The notes beneath the pieces were generated by a model. That model was not told where the DNA came from. It did not search any database and saw only the letters and a list, made by a program, of their open reading frames with translations. Position numbers and translations under genes: made by a program. Shown here piece after piece: positions 1-12,865 of a stretch of DNA of 64,000 nucleotides. Source of the DNA: Paratinospora sagittata (Eukaryota; Streptophyta; Magnoliopsida; Ranunculales; Menispermaceae). The stretch lies in NCBI GenBank assembly GCA_035771175.1, contig CM069604.1, positions 16,183,115 to 16,247,114 on the forward strand, given 5' to 3'. Numbering within the stretch: position 1 is the stretch's first letter; each line of letters opens with the position of its first letter.

Positions 1-2532
1 GTTCAATCAAAATGCCTCACAACTCACATCGAGGCTTTGGATTCTCTCGCAGGCAAGGCCCTCAAGATATAACTACTCCTTTGCCCTTATTCGGGACAGA
101 AGGACCTGAAAGAGGAAAATGAGGGTGAGCCAACGGTGCCCAGTGAATAGAATTCAAATATGCTATCAATACTCATCAATAAATATCATGTATGCATGTC
201 AATGTGTAGCATGATTAAAAGCTCATAACATATAGATATCAAGCATTTATAATAAATTCGATGCAAGTAAAAGCTTATCAACTTGGATCCACATTCCACA
301 TGCATTGGGTTACTAGTGCACGTCTATTTCACCGTACCGTTGACCCCAATCATGTTTATTTGGGTTACTAGTACACGTCTATTTCACCGTGCCGTTGATC
401 CCAATCATTTCCTTTCCTAAAACCCTCCTATGACAAGGTTAAGTCCCCCTATTAGCCAGATAGATGGGCCCAACCAAAGTCGTAAGGTTTTCTCAAATCA
501 ATGCATCATTCAAAACATTAGAACACATTCATGCTTTCAACATACAATATATATAAGTGATATGATGACATAAAAGATATAATCATAAATGAAGTCTACT
601 CACAACCAAGCCTCGCGAGAGTATTTAACCACACACGACCACCAAACCGAATCAACCCAATCAAGATCTTGAAACATTCATCAATATCCTACCATACATC
701 AATTTCTTTGCTCAATCACATAGACATTACACATCAACCCTAAATCAGCCCACATATAAAACAATAGGCCTAAATTCCATCTAATCTCATCATTCAACTC
801 AAATCACATGACTTAGGCCTCTAATGCATAGTTCTCATTCATAAACCATTATATTAATCAAAAATATTGATTTTCAATTCCTTAGGCATAAACATGCCCA
901 AATTGGGTCACTTGATCACAAGTAGGCCTAACCCATGATATGGTCACAACCACCAAATCAGTAGCATAATCAACCCTAATCATGCTTAATTAAACATAAG
1001 TTGCATCAATTCAATGATTCTAGGCCAAAAGCATCAAAAGCCCTAAAATATGAAATTTTCCATACTTAGGCCATATTGTCGATTTACACTAGGTCACCAT
1101 GTTCAGCCATGTATATCACTGATTTTGCATCATGGGTTCATCAACAATGGCAACTAGGTCAACATAGTTGACATGCAAGCTATTTGGAAAGGTCTAAGTT
1201 CATATTCTAAATTTAGGTCTAATACAAGCAACCCTACCAATTCTTCATTTACTATTCTGTTCAGATGTATCAATATACCAACAGAAATATGTAATCACAA
1301 AATCAACCGTACAGATTGAAGTATGTGAAGATACAAACCTTCTGTCCAAATATCAGCCTAATCCAACGGTGGACCGAAAAGATAAGTATATTTGATGAAC
1401 AAGTCTCTAATAAGACAATTTCTCCTTTCCTGCTGCAAATACGCAAACTCAGATGACTATATCACACAAAATCCTAAACTAATACACATCTCCACTGTCC
1501 AGAATACAGAAATATCAGTTATAAATTACATACCCAAATTTTATATCCATCCAACGGTAGATTTAGGAGATCTACAAGTTTGAGCGAAACACCATGAGAA
1601 ATCCAGAATCTCCGACCAGCTTTGTTTCAGAGGTTAGATATCTCAGAAGAAACCCTAAATCAAGATCTTCACCGTTCAGAATGCAGACCTATCAGTTGTA
1701 CACGACATATCCAAATTTTATATCCATCCAACGGTAGATTAAGGGGATCTAGAAGTTTGAGCAAAACGGAGCGAGAAATCCAGACTTTCCGACCAGCTTT
1801 GTTTGAGAGGTTAGATCTCTTAGACGAAACCTCTGATCAAGATCTCCACCGACCAGAATGAATAACCATAAGCTACGAACTTGCTGAAAAATTTTGAGCT
1901 CAATCTGACCATATATTCCAAAGATCCACCACTTGATGAAAATGTCGCAGGGATCTTCCTCCTGCAACTCTCTCCTTCTTTCTCTTCTTCTTTCCTTTCT
2001 CTTCTTTTCTTTTTCTTCTTCTTTCCTTTCTCTCCACTCACCTCTTTCTAGCACTTCCTTGATTCCCTCCTTGATTCTCTCCTTGATTCCCTCCACTCAT
2101 TCTAACACTTCCTTGAGGGCATGGGACACTTGTCCACTTTCATGCACCAACCTTCACATGTGTTGGTCTCATACTACCCATACCAACCACATGTACTTTA
2201 ACCAATTTCATGCTTCCATATATTTTAAATGTCCAATCCATTTAATACACCAAATTTTCATTCTCATTTATCCTTTTATTCAATCAATCCTAACTCATAT
2301 CAATTCATGGTTTAATGGACCCATGCATAAATAATAACATATGCATTTTAATTTAATTTAACATGACCCATATACAATTTATGATACACATATTTATATA
2401 CATTATCAAGCATCAACTATACAAACATTAAACAACCATCAAACAAACACCAAACATATCAAGGCAATGCATAGAGTTTGGGCAAAATGCAATTGGGTTA
2501 TGGGCTAGATGAAATAATTTTCGGGGCGTCAC
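1..2532 (-). mobile_element. Ty3/Gypsy LTR, cut by window start
   Basis: Read on the minus strand the segment begins at 2532 with TGTGACGCCCCGAAAATT, a start typical of plant Ty3/Gypsy LTRs, and runs off the window. Near 130-160 it has the 'gtgagcc...cagtgaa' block often seen in Tekay/Del-type LTRs. DNA just upstream of the start on the minus strand is not purine-rich, so there is no polypurine tract there. This suggests the 5' LTR of an element whose body lies to the left. It abuts the RT region of another Ty3 element at 2533, so it probably inserted into it. No target duplication can be tested because the far end is missing. Small open frames here (1392-2334) lie in pyrimidine-rich LTR DNA and are not credible genes. 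Confidence 0.7.
1320..1861. repeat. ~180-bp tandem repeat inside the LTR
   Basis: The block 'ccaacggt(a/g)g' recurs at about 1363, 1551 and 1729, giving spacings of about 188 and 178 bp. The last two units align along most of their length, including 'gaccagctttgtttgagagg'; the first is more worn. They lie in the upstream (U3) part of the minus-strand LTR and may be duplicated enhancer-type sequence. Confidence 0.75.
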
Positions 2533-2900
2533 ATTTGCAGCATCCCTAAGGATACCATTTACATTAACCACGTGATCCAGAAATTCTTATCTGCTTTACC
2601 CAAAACTTACGTTTACTGAGCTTGGCATACAATCAATGTTCTCTAGGTGTCCGCAATGTAATTTGAGGTGTTATTCATGCTCCTCTCAAGTCTCGGAATA
2701 AATGAGTATGTCGTTACTGAAGACTATAACATGATCAAGATATGGTTTGTATACCCAGTACATGAATTAAACCAAATGGGTAGTTCCAAATATTCATAAT
2801 ATGCGTATCCTTTCTTAAAACAGTCTTCGTCATATCCTCTTCTTAATTCTTAACTAATGGTGCCTACATCACAAATCGATCTCCAAGAAAATCTAGCTTC
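2533..2900 (-). pseudogene. Ty3/Gypsy reverse transcriptase fragment
   Basis: The minus-strand translation shows a worn Ty3 RT. A PFGL-type stretch near 2790 is followed by HVIVFSNDILIYSET near 2700-2745, matching the catalytic 'F.DDILIYS' block with the first catalytic Asp changed to Asn. A FLDHVVNVNGI stretch near 2540-2580 matches the family's 'FLGHVVS..GI' connection segment. In-frame stops make it dead. It ends abruptly at the start of the neighbouring LTR (2532). It belongs to the same minus-strand element as the gag remnant, the PBS at 5201-5213 and the LTR at 5217-7746. Confidence 0.75.
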
Positions 2901-4199
2901 ATTCAATTAATCGAACTTAATTATCTATTTCTGATAAAGGATATTTATCTTTTACTGTCACCCCGTTCCCTTACCGATAATCTATACATAATTATAACCT
3001 ACTGTACTTTATTTTCATATTATCACAAATGTTTTCAGGGTGACATATTAAGGATAATAAATCTCTTTTTCTTTCCACTAACTCCTTTAAGTACACCTTA
3101 AATTTTCTGGAATTCTTTAGATGATCTTTACATGATGGAATGGAGATGGGTGTTACATGTGCATTAGTTTATAATGTAATCAATCTCCTGTCTAGGTGGT
3201 AGTACCATTAAATTATCAGAAAATACATCAAGGTACTTACTTACCACAAGAATTTCAAATCAACTGAATGCCTTATTTTCTCTCTCCCTTTGGCTTCATA
3301 CTAGCCATATGTTATGTCTCCTCACCAATTGCCACCCTATCTTAGGTAAGAGGCTTCGAGAAAATCAGTTTTCAATGCTCAAAGTGAGGTTTTTTTTTCA
3401 CTTATTCAGCATATTACTTCTTTTCAAAAAAAGACACTCCACTTAAGCACGATAAGTAGCCAGTCTAACATACCCAAAAGAGTATCCAATTCCAAAAAAT
3501 TTCATATTCTAAAGTCTATAATTATTTTATGACCCTTATATTCATCATACAATGTTTACTGACCATATCAAGGTAGATTCTTTCTCCTGTAGACGTACTC
3601 ACAATCAATGACGTACTAGTCTGAATAGAAGATAAATACAATCTGTCTATCCTATTACCAGAGATAAATGACAAGGAAAATTCAGTAATTAATCAAAACA
3701 TATCTAAATGTATCACATATACTGATCACACCTTCACTCAATGTCTTTCTGGTCCAACAATGTTTTTACCTTATTCATTAAAACCTGGTAGGGTCACATT
3801 GATCACAATTACGGGGGCATGCTATGTTAACTACCTGGACACTAACTCATTACGTGCCCTTTCAAACCATACCGATAATAAATAATCAGAGGTCGAGGTA
3901 CAATTAACTCAATATGTGACTCATTCTCTGACACTGGAAACCACTTCTGGTTTACATAATTCTTTAAAATCACTTCCCTTCTACCCACTATCATTGGGTC
4001 AGGTACAAACAAAATTTGAGTCACAAATACTGTCAAAGTCTCAACCTTACTCGATATTTCACTCATTTTGTATTTCATATTTTCGCCCCACATTTCTTAC
4101 GTCACCTATTTCTTCTTCTTTTTTACCTAGAAATGGTGTTGATGACTCTGCTTCAAACGACAGTACAAGTGATATCATTATTATTGCTGACATTAACAA
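2901..4199 (-). mobile_element. Decayed Ty3 internal region (between gag and RT)
   Basis: This AT-rich stretch lies between recognisable gag and RT remnants of the same minus-strand element and should correspond to the end of gag, protease and early RT. I could not read a secure protease DTG or zinc knuckle in it. The short open frames at 3842-4293 are on both strands and look like chance. Confidence 0.5.
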
Positions 4200-4930
4200 T
4201 CTCCCTGCAGCATTGGCTGACTTAAAATCTAAAGTCTATCTCATAGCCTGCGCATATATTTATAACCCCACAATTGTCAAACCTGCCTTATAAGATCCCA
4301 AAATTTATCTCAAATCCTCATCATTCTCAGAGTATCAATAATTTCTATTTCAAAATTAAACTATACCAGTCTATTTAACTCATGTTTATACTCATGAATA
4401 GGCATGTCACTATACTTTAACAAAATAAATTTCTCTTGCCTTAAATCCATTTCGGCATGATGATAAAAGCCCTTACAAAATAGCTTCCTAAATTAATCTC
4501 ATACCTTAATCATCCCTTGAGTTCTCGGCATAATTTCTACCATCTCTCATGATCAATTAGCATAAATCTTGCTAACTTGTTTTATCTTCTTCTTTTTTTC
4601 CGAGACTTACTTATTCTCTAAGATGGTCTCCAATCATAGTAGCCAAATCTCTGCTACCTCTAGTATCATACTGCCAGCTAAGGTAGGAGAGTCTCTTCTC
4701 CTAAAAGCCTCCATAACTTTCAAATATTTTTTCCTCTCATCTGGCTTTTCTCTAAGACTTAAGTAAATATTGGAGTTTAAGTCTCATACATGTATTTCTT
4801 TCTACAGAAGTGCCCACGCCGTTAGCACCCATATCTGGAGCTACCGGTGGTTAAGGCCTTTGTTTCTTTTCTTGCAACTTTGCCACAAGCTCCGTGAGTG
4901 TGCATTTTGTTGTTGTTGGGTAGTTTCTAG
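4200..4930 (-). pseudogene. Ty3/Gypsy gag remnant
   Basis: The minus-strand translation contains an N-terminal stretch resembling gag leaders (LQEKKQRP then PPVAPDMGANGVGTSV, around 4800-4900). Next comes EAFRRRDSPTLAGS (around 4690), which matches the 'PPTF.G..DP..AE.WL' segment of Ty3 gag. FCKGFYHHAEMDLRQEKF (about 4450) matches the 'F..KY.P...R..K..EF..L.QG.M.V.EY' capsid helix region, followed by MPIHEYKHELNRL. Stops and frame changes interrupt it throughout. Gag is the structural capsid/nucleocapsid protein; this copy cannot make it. Confidence 0.65.
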
Positions 4931-5105
4931 TTACATAAGCTAAATAATTTATTACTGGTTTACAACCAGCCCTTCCAGCCTTCTAATCCTTTGATGATCA
5001 ACATTTCCATTGCTATCTTTGACTAGTCATTCTTAAAATTCACCAATACAGGTGATTTACAAGCAAGATAGCATAATGAATTAGACTTAAACATAATATT
5101 ACTAC

Positions 5106-5107
<2 letters not shown>

Positions 5108-5140
<33 letters not shown>
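5108..5140. repeat. (TA)n microsatellite
   Basis: An uninterrupted alternating T/A run of about 33 bp lies just inside the internal region of the minus-strand Ty3 element. Confidence 0.9.
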
Positions 5141-5141
<1 letters not shown>

Positions 5142-5200
5142 TAATACAAACAAACATAATATCATAAAACTTTTTATCTTTTTAAGGCTTTTAAACCTAA

Positions 5201-5213
5201 GCTCTGATACTAA
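5201..5213 (-). other. Primer-binding site (initiator tRNA-Met type)
   Basis: On the minus strand this reads TAGTATCAGAGC, one base off the usual plant LTR-element PBS TGGTATCAGAGC, and it lies four bases from the LTR end at 5217. It fixes the orientation (minus) and identifies 5217-7746 as the 5' LTR. Confidence 0.8.
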
Positions 5214-5216
5214 TAT

Positions 5217-7746
5217 TGTAACGACGTCCCTGACGTAGGCTGACGTCATGACCGGCACAGTGTACTATACACTATACATACCCTGTATACAGTATACAAT
5301 ACACTGTCAGCCTCACCAGAATTTTACAAAATTCTCAGAAAATTTTGACAGCATGTCCCCATAAATTTGGACATCTCACATTTTCCCTAATATACCACAA
5401 ATCAAATCCAATGCATATATATAATCATCCACAATATTCCTCTCATTCATTCATTTATCTCATGTATGCATATAACCATTCCGACCATCCTATCCACCAT
5501 TTAATCACACAATTATATACATCATCACCAAGTATTTCACAAACCAACATATTCAACTATAATCCATTACCATACAACCCATCCCATCTATGTGATATTA
5601 TATACATAGTCAGGTGATAATTATACATAGCAAAATGAAATGTGTATAAACAATTCCTCCAATCATACATACATAAACAAGATAGGGATCTGGATCAAGT
5701 GTTAATCACTCTCTAGCTTTCCCTTTTCCTTTTGATTCTGTACCTGAAATATTGGAGGGAATGGAGTGAGCACACAACAAGCTCAGTGAATATATATCTT
5801 GATATGACAATCATATGCATTTAGGAAAACGTGACATTTAAAGTCATTCAAAACATTTATGAAACACACATGCATTATTCAACAAAGATAACATGCATGC
5901 CAGCAATATAAAGTTTATGCTTGTGGAATAAAACAATGCAGAGTTTTCATCGAAATCCACAATCTTCCTCCTTCAAGGTAATAGAACAGGTCTAACCCTT
6001 ATATGGTTGTTACAAGGTAGTCACAACCTCCCATTACCCAATTCACAATCATTTCAAGGATCTAAAATCCTTGTTAGAACAGTCCTACTAACAATGAGGT
6101 TACACATAACACTTATCCGAGACTAATTCCTAACGAAATGATATCATATGTGATCTGCCTTTGCACGCTCGCATACTCCAATGCCAAAATCTTTTATGAA
6201 TGATCAATAAAACACAATGCATTTATATACATAACATGTCTACAGTTAAACATTTCATAGCAATAAAATGCTATACAATAACTAAAATCAAGAAATATAC
6301 TCACTGTACAAGATTTTTTAACTTAAAATACAATCATTGCTGCTTTCGAGTCCATTTCCGATTTAAATCCAACTAATTCAACCTGTCACAACCACTCCAT
6401 AATTCATTCATATCTATTTTACACGTAAATACTCAATTTTCATTTATATATTTAATTTTTCAACTTATTTCAAATCACCTATAAACATTTGCAATTCATG
6501 TATAATTCGAATCTATTTCACTTTAACTATACTAACTTGTATTATTCATTCAAATACATTTCATGAATTAAAATTGCAACCCAATTTAGGACTCATAAGC
6601 AGTTGAAGACGCTACTATATCCTTTTTGTGGTCAATCTAGATATCTCTACAAGAAAGAACAGTGAAAATTAATTTTCAAATCATATTTCTATTAGTTCTC
6701 CATTTTATTTTTCTACTGGAAACATATATCAATTTTATTAAACATATAAAACATTCCTAAAACTATTTTGTCTACTTCAACACTTGTAAAATCAATCATA
6801 CTATTATTCTATCACCTTCAACAGGTATTTCACTGAGGTTTTACATGTTCGCGGCGGTATTCAAAGTCAATTTTACTCACTAAAACCATATATTTAGTTA
6901 CTAAAAATATCAAATCATATCCAAAAATCATGATCTTAATATTGAAATGTTTGGAATTGGTAAATCTATCTTTCTACAGTCTCAAACCACAGTTATACTG
7001 GATTCCAATTTCATTTTATTCACTGGAAATAATCACAGTACTGTTTATAGTACTGTTCATTGGAAACATGTATAGTTTTACTAAAATTGTCAAACAGTCT
7101 CCAAAAATTATGAAATTAGTATCGATGGACTCACAACAGTCCATTCTACCATTCTATAGCCTTAAACTGGAGTTTCATCGGGTTTTAATAGGGTTCAAAA
7201 GGTCTCCAATATCAAATCTAACTTCCAATAACCATAAAAATTCCAAATGAACAAATAAAAGAAATCTAACCACATATTCGAGGCTTCTACAGTCTAAGAA
7301 GTGTTTTTCAACCTTTCGAGCAAATTTTCATTCAAATAGAGTAAAGATTACTTACCGGAAGTCCCGATTTGGCGTAAATCCGACGTTTCTCCCCTTTTTC
7401 CTCTCTTCCCTTCTTCGTTCTTTCCTTTCTTTCTTTCTCTTTTTTTATTTTTTTCCTTCTTCCTTCACCAGCAGGCTGGAGAGAGATTAAAATGAGAGAT
7501 AGATTTTTTTAAAGCTCCCATGCAACTTAATAAAACAACTCCCCATGCTTAAGTTAAATATGTATGTATGTATGTATGTATCTACTTAACGCATATTGTT
7601 TTGATCTTGATAATCTAATTGAAAGTTATAGAAATACAACCATATATACTTGCATACACGTATCTTTATATATTATACGCATATTATCTATTTTAATATT
7701 CGCATAATTCAACGTATATATTTAATTAAAACTACGGAATGTTACA
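5217..7746 (-). mobile_element. 5' LTR of a minus-strand Ty3/Gypsy element
   Basis: The segment has mirror termini: TGTAAC at the minus-strand start (7746) and GTTACA at the end (5217). A PBS lies immediately inside. The length is 2530 bp, in the range of Tekay/Del-type LTRs. The 'agtgagca...ctcagtgaa' block near 5765-5800 parallels one in the LTR at 1-2532, but the terminal sequences differ, so the two LTRs are different families. There is a TATG microsatellite at 7559-7580. Several short open frames inside are not genes. Confidence 0.8.
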
Positions 7747-7844
7747 GGGGGAAAGGGCGGGGTGAGCAAGGGATGCTCCCCCCTCTCTCATATTTATAGA
7801 GGGGAGCAAGGCTTTTAAGGGGGCGGCCCCCCCTCATATATTCT

Positions 7845-7885
<41 letters not shown>

Positions 7886-7965
7886 TATATATATCATATA
7901 TTAGTTATATATATCTTATATATTATAATATATTTCGTATCATATGATTAACATTAACCTTATAT

Positions 7966-8038
<73 letters not shown>

Positions 8039-8535
8039 ATATATCTCACATACCATATTATGTGTATATCATGTTATGTGTATACATATAGGTTATAATA
8101 TTGTCACCGACATATGCTATATATCATGATAATACATGTATCCATATACATTATCATATTCTTTCTTGGTTTAGCATATTGTGTAGCATGGACTAATATA
8201 TTGATAAGGTATGATCTCTGATATGTTATATAATATGTTAGGCCCTCATAAGGACATATGAAATATGTTATAATATGTTATATATCTTATATTATCTTTA
8301 AGATAATATTATACATATATATATCTTGTATATCATATATACCTTATATATCATAATATTATCTTATGTATATATTAAGATTATAATATACACGTATCTC
8401 ATATCACATTGTAATATTAACATTATATTCATATGTGATGTCAAGATTATATATATTAATAACTTATAATAATGATTTAATAGTATAAAACCTACACTGT
8501 CTGGTAGTTATTGTTGGGAAAAATGTAAATTTTTT
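7747..8535. repeat. AT-rich DNA with two long (AT)n runs
   Basis: Right of the LTR is a short GC-rich patch (7747-7835, 'gggggcggcccccc'). After it come (AT)n at 7850-7879 and 7969-8026 and many TATA-rich palindromes ('ttatatatc', 'gatataa') up to about 8470. No coding potential is visible. Confidence 0.85.
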
Positions 8536-9062
8536 TTGAATGTGACAGTCCTGTCCTAATGAACTGTGACGTCCTGCTCAACTAAGAACTTTTAAAACAC
8601 TTATCTTTTGAAAGATACGACAAATCAAATTGATTAAAACTTTTTGGATCAAATCAAACATTCAAAAATCATTCAAACTCTTTGTAGAATGCTTAAAAAT
8701 CAATAATTGACCGATCAAACATGATTTTAATGATGATCAAAACTTTAGAAAAAAAAAACTTTAAAACAGTTTTGATCATTTTTGAAAATCAAGATTAAGT
8801 TAAGTTGAGTAGTCAAGAAAGACTCTACAAGCCTAAAAACATAGTCTAAGCAATACTTATTGTAGAAAACTTACAGCACAATTTGCTTGATTCTCTTTGA
8901 CTTGATCAAAGCTTCATTCTTCATCTTGAATTGGAGTTATTCATCTTGAATATAATGACTTTCCCATCCTTTGACTGAAACACTCGAGATAAAGATTAGT
9001 TTGACAAATGATTGTGTGTAATCATCAAAATATTCATTATGGGGTTTATTGAGATAACACCC
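8536..9062 (-). mobile_element. Worn Copia/LARD-type LTR fragment
   Basis: The stretch 'gacagtcctgtcctaatg ... gacgtcctgctcaac' recalls the GGACGCT/AGCGTCC motif array of the LARD LTR read in minus orientation (compare about 58650-59000). The end near 9025-9060 ('gtaatcatcaaaatattc') matches the LTR-start region of that family ('gatcatcaaaatata' at about 59775). Identity is weak, so this is tentative. Confidence 0.35.
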
Positions 9063-9866
9063 TCCTCCTTACTGTCAACTTTATCTACGATTTTCCTTCT
9101 TCGCTAGTCCCTCTGAATAGGTCAACATGAGAGGCCTTGGAAAATGCTATGACAGAGATCAAGTGGTTGCAGCTTGGAGAGCATTGTACGCTTGTTTGTT
9201 ATTAAGGATGTTGTAATTACACTTGTACATGTACATTCATGAGCAATAAATTTTCTTTTCTTTTCGTGGTCGTGCAATGGAGTTGCTCTCTCTTTTTTTT
9301 TATTGTTTATCTACTTGCATGCACTCTTTGTTTTTGCGCTTTTTTGGCAGAGCGAGAAGGGGATTTTCGCGTTTCAAGGTCGGAAGTGAACTGTCGAGTT
9401 CATGTCGAAGGTCGACGTAGTCGTTTCTGACCTCCTTCCCTGTGATGGAGCAAAGGGACCATCCCAAGGCACTATAGGGTTGTGGCCCCTTCTAGGGTGT
9501 CGAGTTAAGAGCTGGGGCCCCAAGGTACTATAAGGTACTTTTAAGGCTTAGAGCCTGACTTCCTTCCCAGTGATAAGTTTTACCTTACCCCAAGTCACTA
9601 TAAGGTTTTGCAAACCCCCTTCCCGGTAATAAGTTTTACCTTACCTCAAGTTACTATAAGGTTTTGCAAACCCCATTCCCGGTGATAGGTTAGGACCTAC
9701 CTCAAGGAACTATAAGGTTTTGCAACCTCCTTCCCGATGATAGGTTAGGACCTACCCCAAGGCACTATAGGGTCAACATACCTCCTTCACAACAACCGAG
9801 ATTAACTCAGGGCCAAGGTAATTGTAGAATTGTAGTTGACTCCGTTGTGTAGAACTTTTTTAGGGA
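9063..9866. repeat. Non-coding region with a ~56-bp tandem array (9430-9790)
   Basis: Four clear units start at 'ttccc' positions 9564, 9620, 9676 and 9731, a spacing of 56, 56 and 55 bp. Each carries 'cttcccggtgataggtt', 'taccccaaggcactataagg' and 'ttttgcaa'; more worn units extend left to about 9430. The preceding 'gagcaataaattttc' near 9240 is a plausible 3' untranslated type sequence. Such arrays occur in the long untranslated regions of large Tat/Ogre-type Ty3 elements, so this may belong to the Ty3 element at 11.7-14.7 kb. That link is inference. Confidence 0.7.
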
Positions 9867-9871
9867 AAATG

Positions 9872-11688
9872 TGATAGACACCCAAGAGGGGGTGAATTGG
9901 GTGTTGGCAGATCTTTCAGAACCTTTCTCAAATACTTAATAAACAATCAAAGAAATAGCGAAAATATAAATGAAACAATGAGCAAAGAAGGCACACAGGA
10001 TTTATAGTGGTTCAGCTTCTCAATAAGCCTACCTCTACTACTTGATCTCCCCGATCAGGATTTCCTCAACCCTTCACTAACTTGATCTTACTTCATGAGT
10101 GAGGATCGAACCGGTTATAATCACCGATTCTTGGTTAGGGAATCTTCCCAACTAGCTAACAAGCTAGCGTTCAAAATACAACCAGTAATAAAAAAAGATT
10201 TGTTCAACAAGGGAACAAACTTAAAACAAACAACTTACAAACTTGGTAATGATCTCTTCAAGATTTCTTAGCCACAGGATATCAAAGTATGCACAACACA
10301 AAATCAAAATGGAAAAGGTTTTACCTTAGAACAATCTGACAATCAAGTATGTGATAAAGCTTGTGATCGTGAACAACTTTTGTGAATAGTGAATGATCAA
10401 AGCATCAGTGTAACTTCACGAAAATTTCAGTTCTCCAATGGCAACTGCCTCCTTTGTAGTTAAGTTGTAAAGAATAAAGTTTGGATTATAATAATTAAAG
10501 TTCTTGTTTTCAAAGTAGGGTTTAATTAATGTTTAAATAGAAAACGATCATTAAAAACCCTAAATTTATCATGGACTACCAAGATTAGATGATTCAATTA
10601 TGTATTAAGTGAAATCAATGGCCCTCGATGAATGCTCGAGATTAAAACTCAAAAAAGTGAAAAAATGGAAATTCCCAATTGGAGTGTGTTCCAGCTTGTT
10701 GGAGTGTGTTCCACGAGAGAGAAAAAATTTCTTTTTGATGAAACGCGGTCCACTCTGCCAGAATGTGTTCCGCAAGACCCGAGAGAAAAACACTTGTAAA
10801 ATGGAAAACCTACTAGAATGCGTTCCTCATTGCTGGAATGTGTTCCACAAGACTCAAGAGGTTTGGACACTTTTTTCCCTTGCATGGAACACGTTTCTCA
10901 TTGCTGGAGTGTGTTCCATCATGCCTTAGACAAAAATGAAGTGTTTTCTCTGCTTGAGAGCATTCCTTAAAGGAGGAAAGCATTCCACGGGTTCTTGGGA
11001 AATGTGCACATGTCAAGAATGTGATTCTTGATCATGTCTATGTTCCATAGTCAAGAAATCAATGAATTCAAACTCGGAACAAGAATCAAAATATGAAATA
11101 AATACAAAAAAGTGAAATTTTATAGAAAACAAATCAAGGAGTGAGTTCCTTGAATGTTACACATATGATAAACTCATTTTCACAAACATGCAATATGTTC
11201 ATTTTGAAATGAATATGATAAAAAAAACATTTTTGATTACGATTGCATGAGTGATGAACCAAAAAGATAGTAAAACTGGTAAACTGAAAAGCGAATATGA
11301 AGTAGTTCGGTGAAAACACGATCAAGAAACCAAGTGGCTAATCAAACATAAAAGAAACCTACAACCTAAGAGGATCTAAAGAAAATATTATAAATAGTGT
11401 TGCATCCATGTGCTTTGATCTTCGGTTGACTTCCGTTTGTTTTCAGTTGACTTGTGTTCTTAACTTGGTTTTCACACACATGATTGAGTTACTTTGTCTT
11501 TGTTTTTATTGTACTCAATCTTGAACCTCAGTCTTAGCCTTCATTAAATGATTGGTAGCTTTTTCTTTTAACCTTCAAGGCCAAATACATGATACCAAAC
11601 TGAAACATGCTCAACAAATATGTTAGATCACATAGATTATTGTTTGTAATAATTAAAATCAAAGAGGGTGAGGGTCATCAAGCCAACA
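9872..11688 (-). mobile_element. Solo LTR (Copia, Sirevirus-like), TSD AAATG
   Basis: It is flanked by perfect 5-bp duplications AAATG at 9867-9871 and 11689-11693. On the minus strand it starts TGTTGGCTTGATGACC (11688) and ends CTTGGGTGTCTATCA (9872). The pyrimidine-rich tail 'caattcaccccctcttgggtg' shares the LTR-end signature seen in the other Copia/LARD LTRs of the window. There is no PBS or PPT next to either end, so this is a solo LTR left by LTR-LTR recombination. The length is 1817 bp. Open frames on both strands at 10605-11016 are produced by the palindromic array and are not genes. Confidence 0.88.
10684..10995. repeat. Palindrome array, GGAATGTGTTCC type, in the solo LTR
   Basis: About ten copies of imperfect palindromes such as 'ggagtgtgttcc', 'gaatgcgttcc', 'ggaatgtgttcc' and 'ggaacacgtttc' lie at irregular 15-60 bp spacing. 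They sit in the U3 part of the LTR. The same motif class recurs at 28.9-29.1, 30.9-31.3, 57.0-57.1, 59.93-59.96 and 63.46-63.57 kb. Confidence 0.75.
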
Positions 11689-12040
11689 AAATGATAGGTA
11701 GAAGTGTTTTATTTCATTTATCATAGTAAAGTTTCACGGGACTCAAAACCTGTACATATCTTTTTTCAATGATAATACAACTTTAGGTGTTTAGCATTCC
11801 TGGGCTTTGATATTCTTTTTCCTTCCTTGATGGGTCCTTTCCTCGCAGCTCAATGCTTGCTCCTATGATTTGAAAGTTCTCTTTTGTCCTTCCTTTCATA
11901 GTGACTGCATAGCATTCTCGTGACTCACTTTGGCTACCACGGACTACAGGGAAACTTCATGGATTGATGGTAGGTAGAGATGATGGCTCTGATGGTGAGG
12001 CGCATTTCATTACAAGGAAATCAACCATCACAGTAGCTTT

Positions 12041-12253
12041 CTAGTCGTCATCCCCCGCTGTCACTGGTAGCATGATCCTTCCTTCGTGCATCAAACTTAA
12101 AATTGTGAAACCTATCAGAGGTGACAACGCCAGTGTTAGTTGATCCACATTGAGTATCGTTTGTTCAAACGCAGGCCAATACAGAATGTCTACAGAGTTT
12201 CCATTATCTACCAACATCCGATGCATTTTGTAATTTGCTACACTCATCGTCAC
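12041..12253 (-). pseudogene. Ty3 aspartic protease fragment
   Basis: About 70 residues including VANYKMHRMLVDNGNSVDILYW can be read on the minus strand. They match the plant Ty3 retropepsin active-site region, usually 'R.LVD.GSS.DIL'. The active-site D-T/S-G triad appears as D-N-G, which would abolish or impair catalysis. The fragment ends without flap or C-terminal motifs. In an intact element this enzyme cuts the Gag-Pol polyprotein. Confidence 0.65.
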
Positions 12254-12865
12254 TACTAGGGCATCAATGTGAAGTGGTGCACAAGTTGTGCCTCTGCTTC
12301 GATGAATGTGATTGAAAAGTCCATCCCCTAACGGGTTTTTCTAGGTCGTGGCTCCAGGCTGCAAATCTCCTGCTTAGCAGCCCTAGAATGAGCCTTCAGC
12401 GATCAGTTCAAACCCAATCCTGATTCTCCTTCGAAGATGGTTCAAATCTCATCGACCGGCCTGGCTGCATCTTTCTGCGGTTGTTGTTGTCTTCATCTTC
12501 TCTTTCCCCCTGAGTTTGGGGTCTTGTACATATTCCTTGAGATACCCCTTTTGAATGAGGGTCTCAATTTCTTCCTTAAGGTCAAAAAATTGAGATGTGT
12601 CATGATCACGATCCCGGTGGAATCAACAATACCTCTTCCGATCCCTCTACTCTACTGGGGTCTAAATCCTCCGAGACCATCTCACGAAATCCTTCAATTG
12701 GATCTCAAGCAAGACTCGTTCTCTGGACATGTTCAAAAGTGTGTAATCCCCAATCCTGATTAGAGGCACCTAGTTATTGCGGTCCCTCCGCTCTGACGGT
12801 GCCTTCCTTTCCTTCTTTTCTTCCTTCTGCCTTTGTCAGTCTCTTTTTAGTTTTGGTTTTTTGCT

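Noticed and set aside
1749..2334. Open frames rich in Arg/Glu on one strand and Ser/Leu on the other
   Set aside because: Produced by a long CTT/CTC-rich stretch in an LTR.
2532..5217. The LTRs at 1-2532 and 5217-7746 as the two LTRs of one element
   Set aside because: Their terminal sequences differ (TGTGACGCCCC versus TGTAACATTCC) and no polypurine tract precedes 2532, so nesting is more likely.
10605..11016. Cluster of open frames on both strands
   Set aside because: Same cause: palindrome array in the solo LTR makes mirrored frames.
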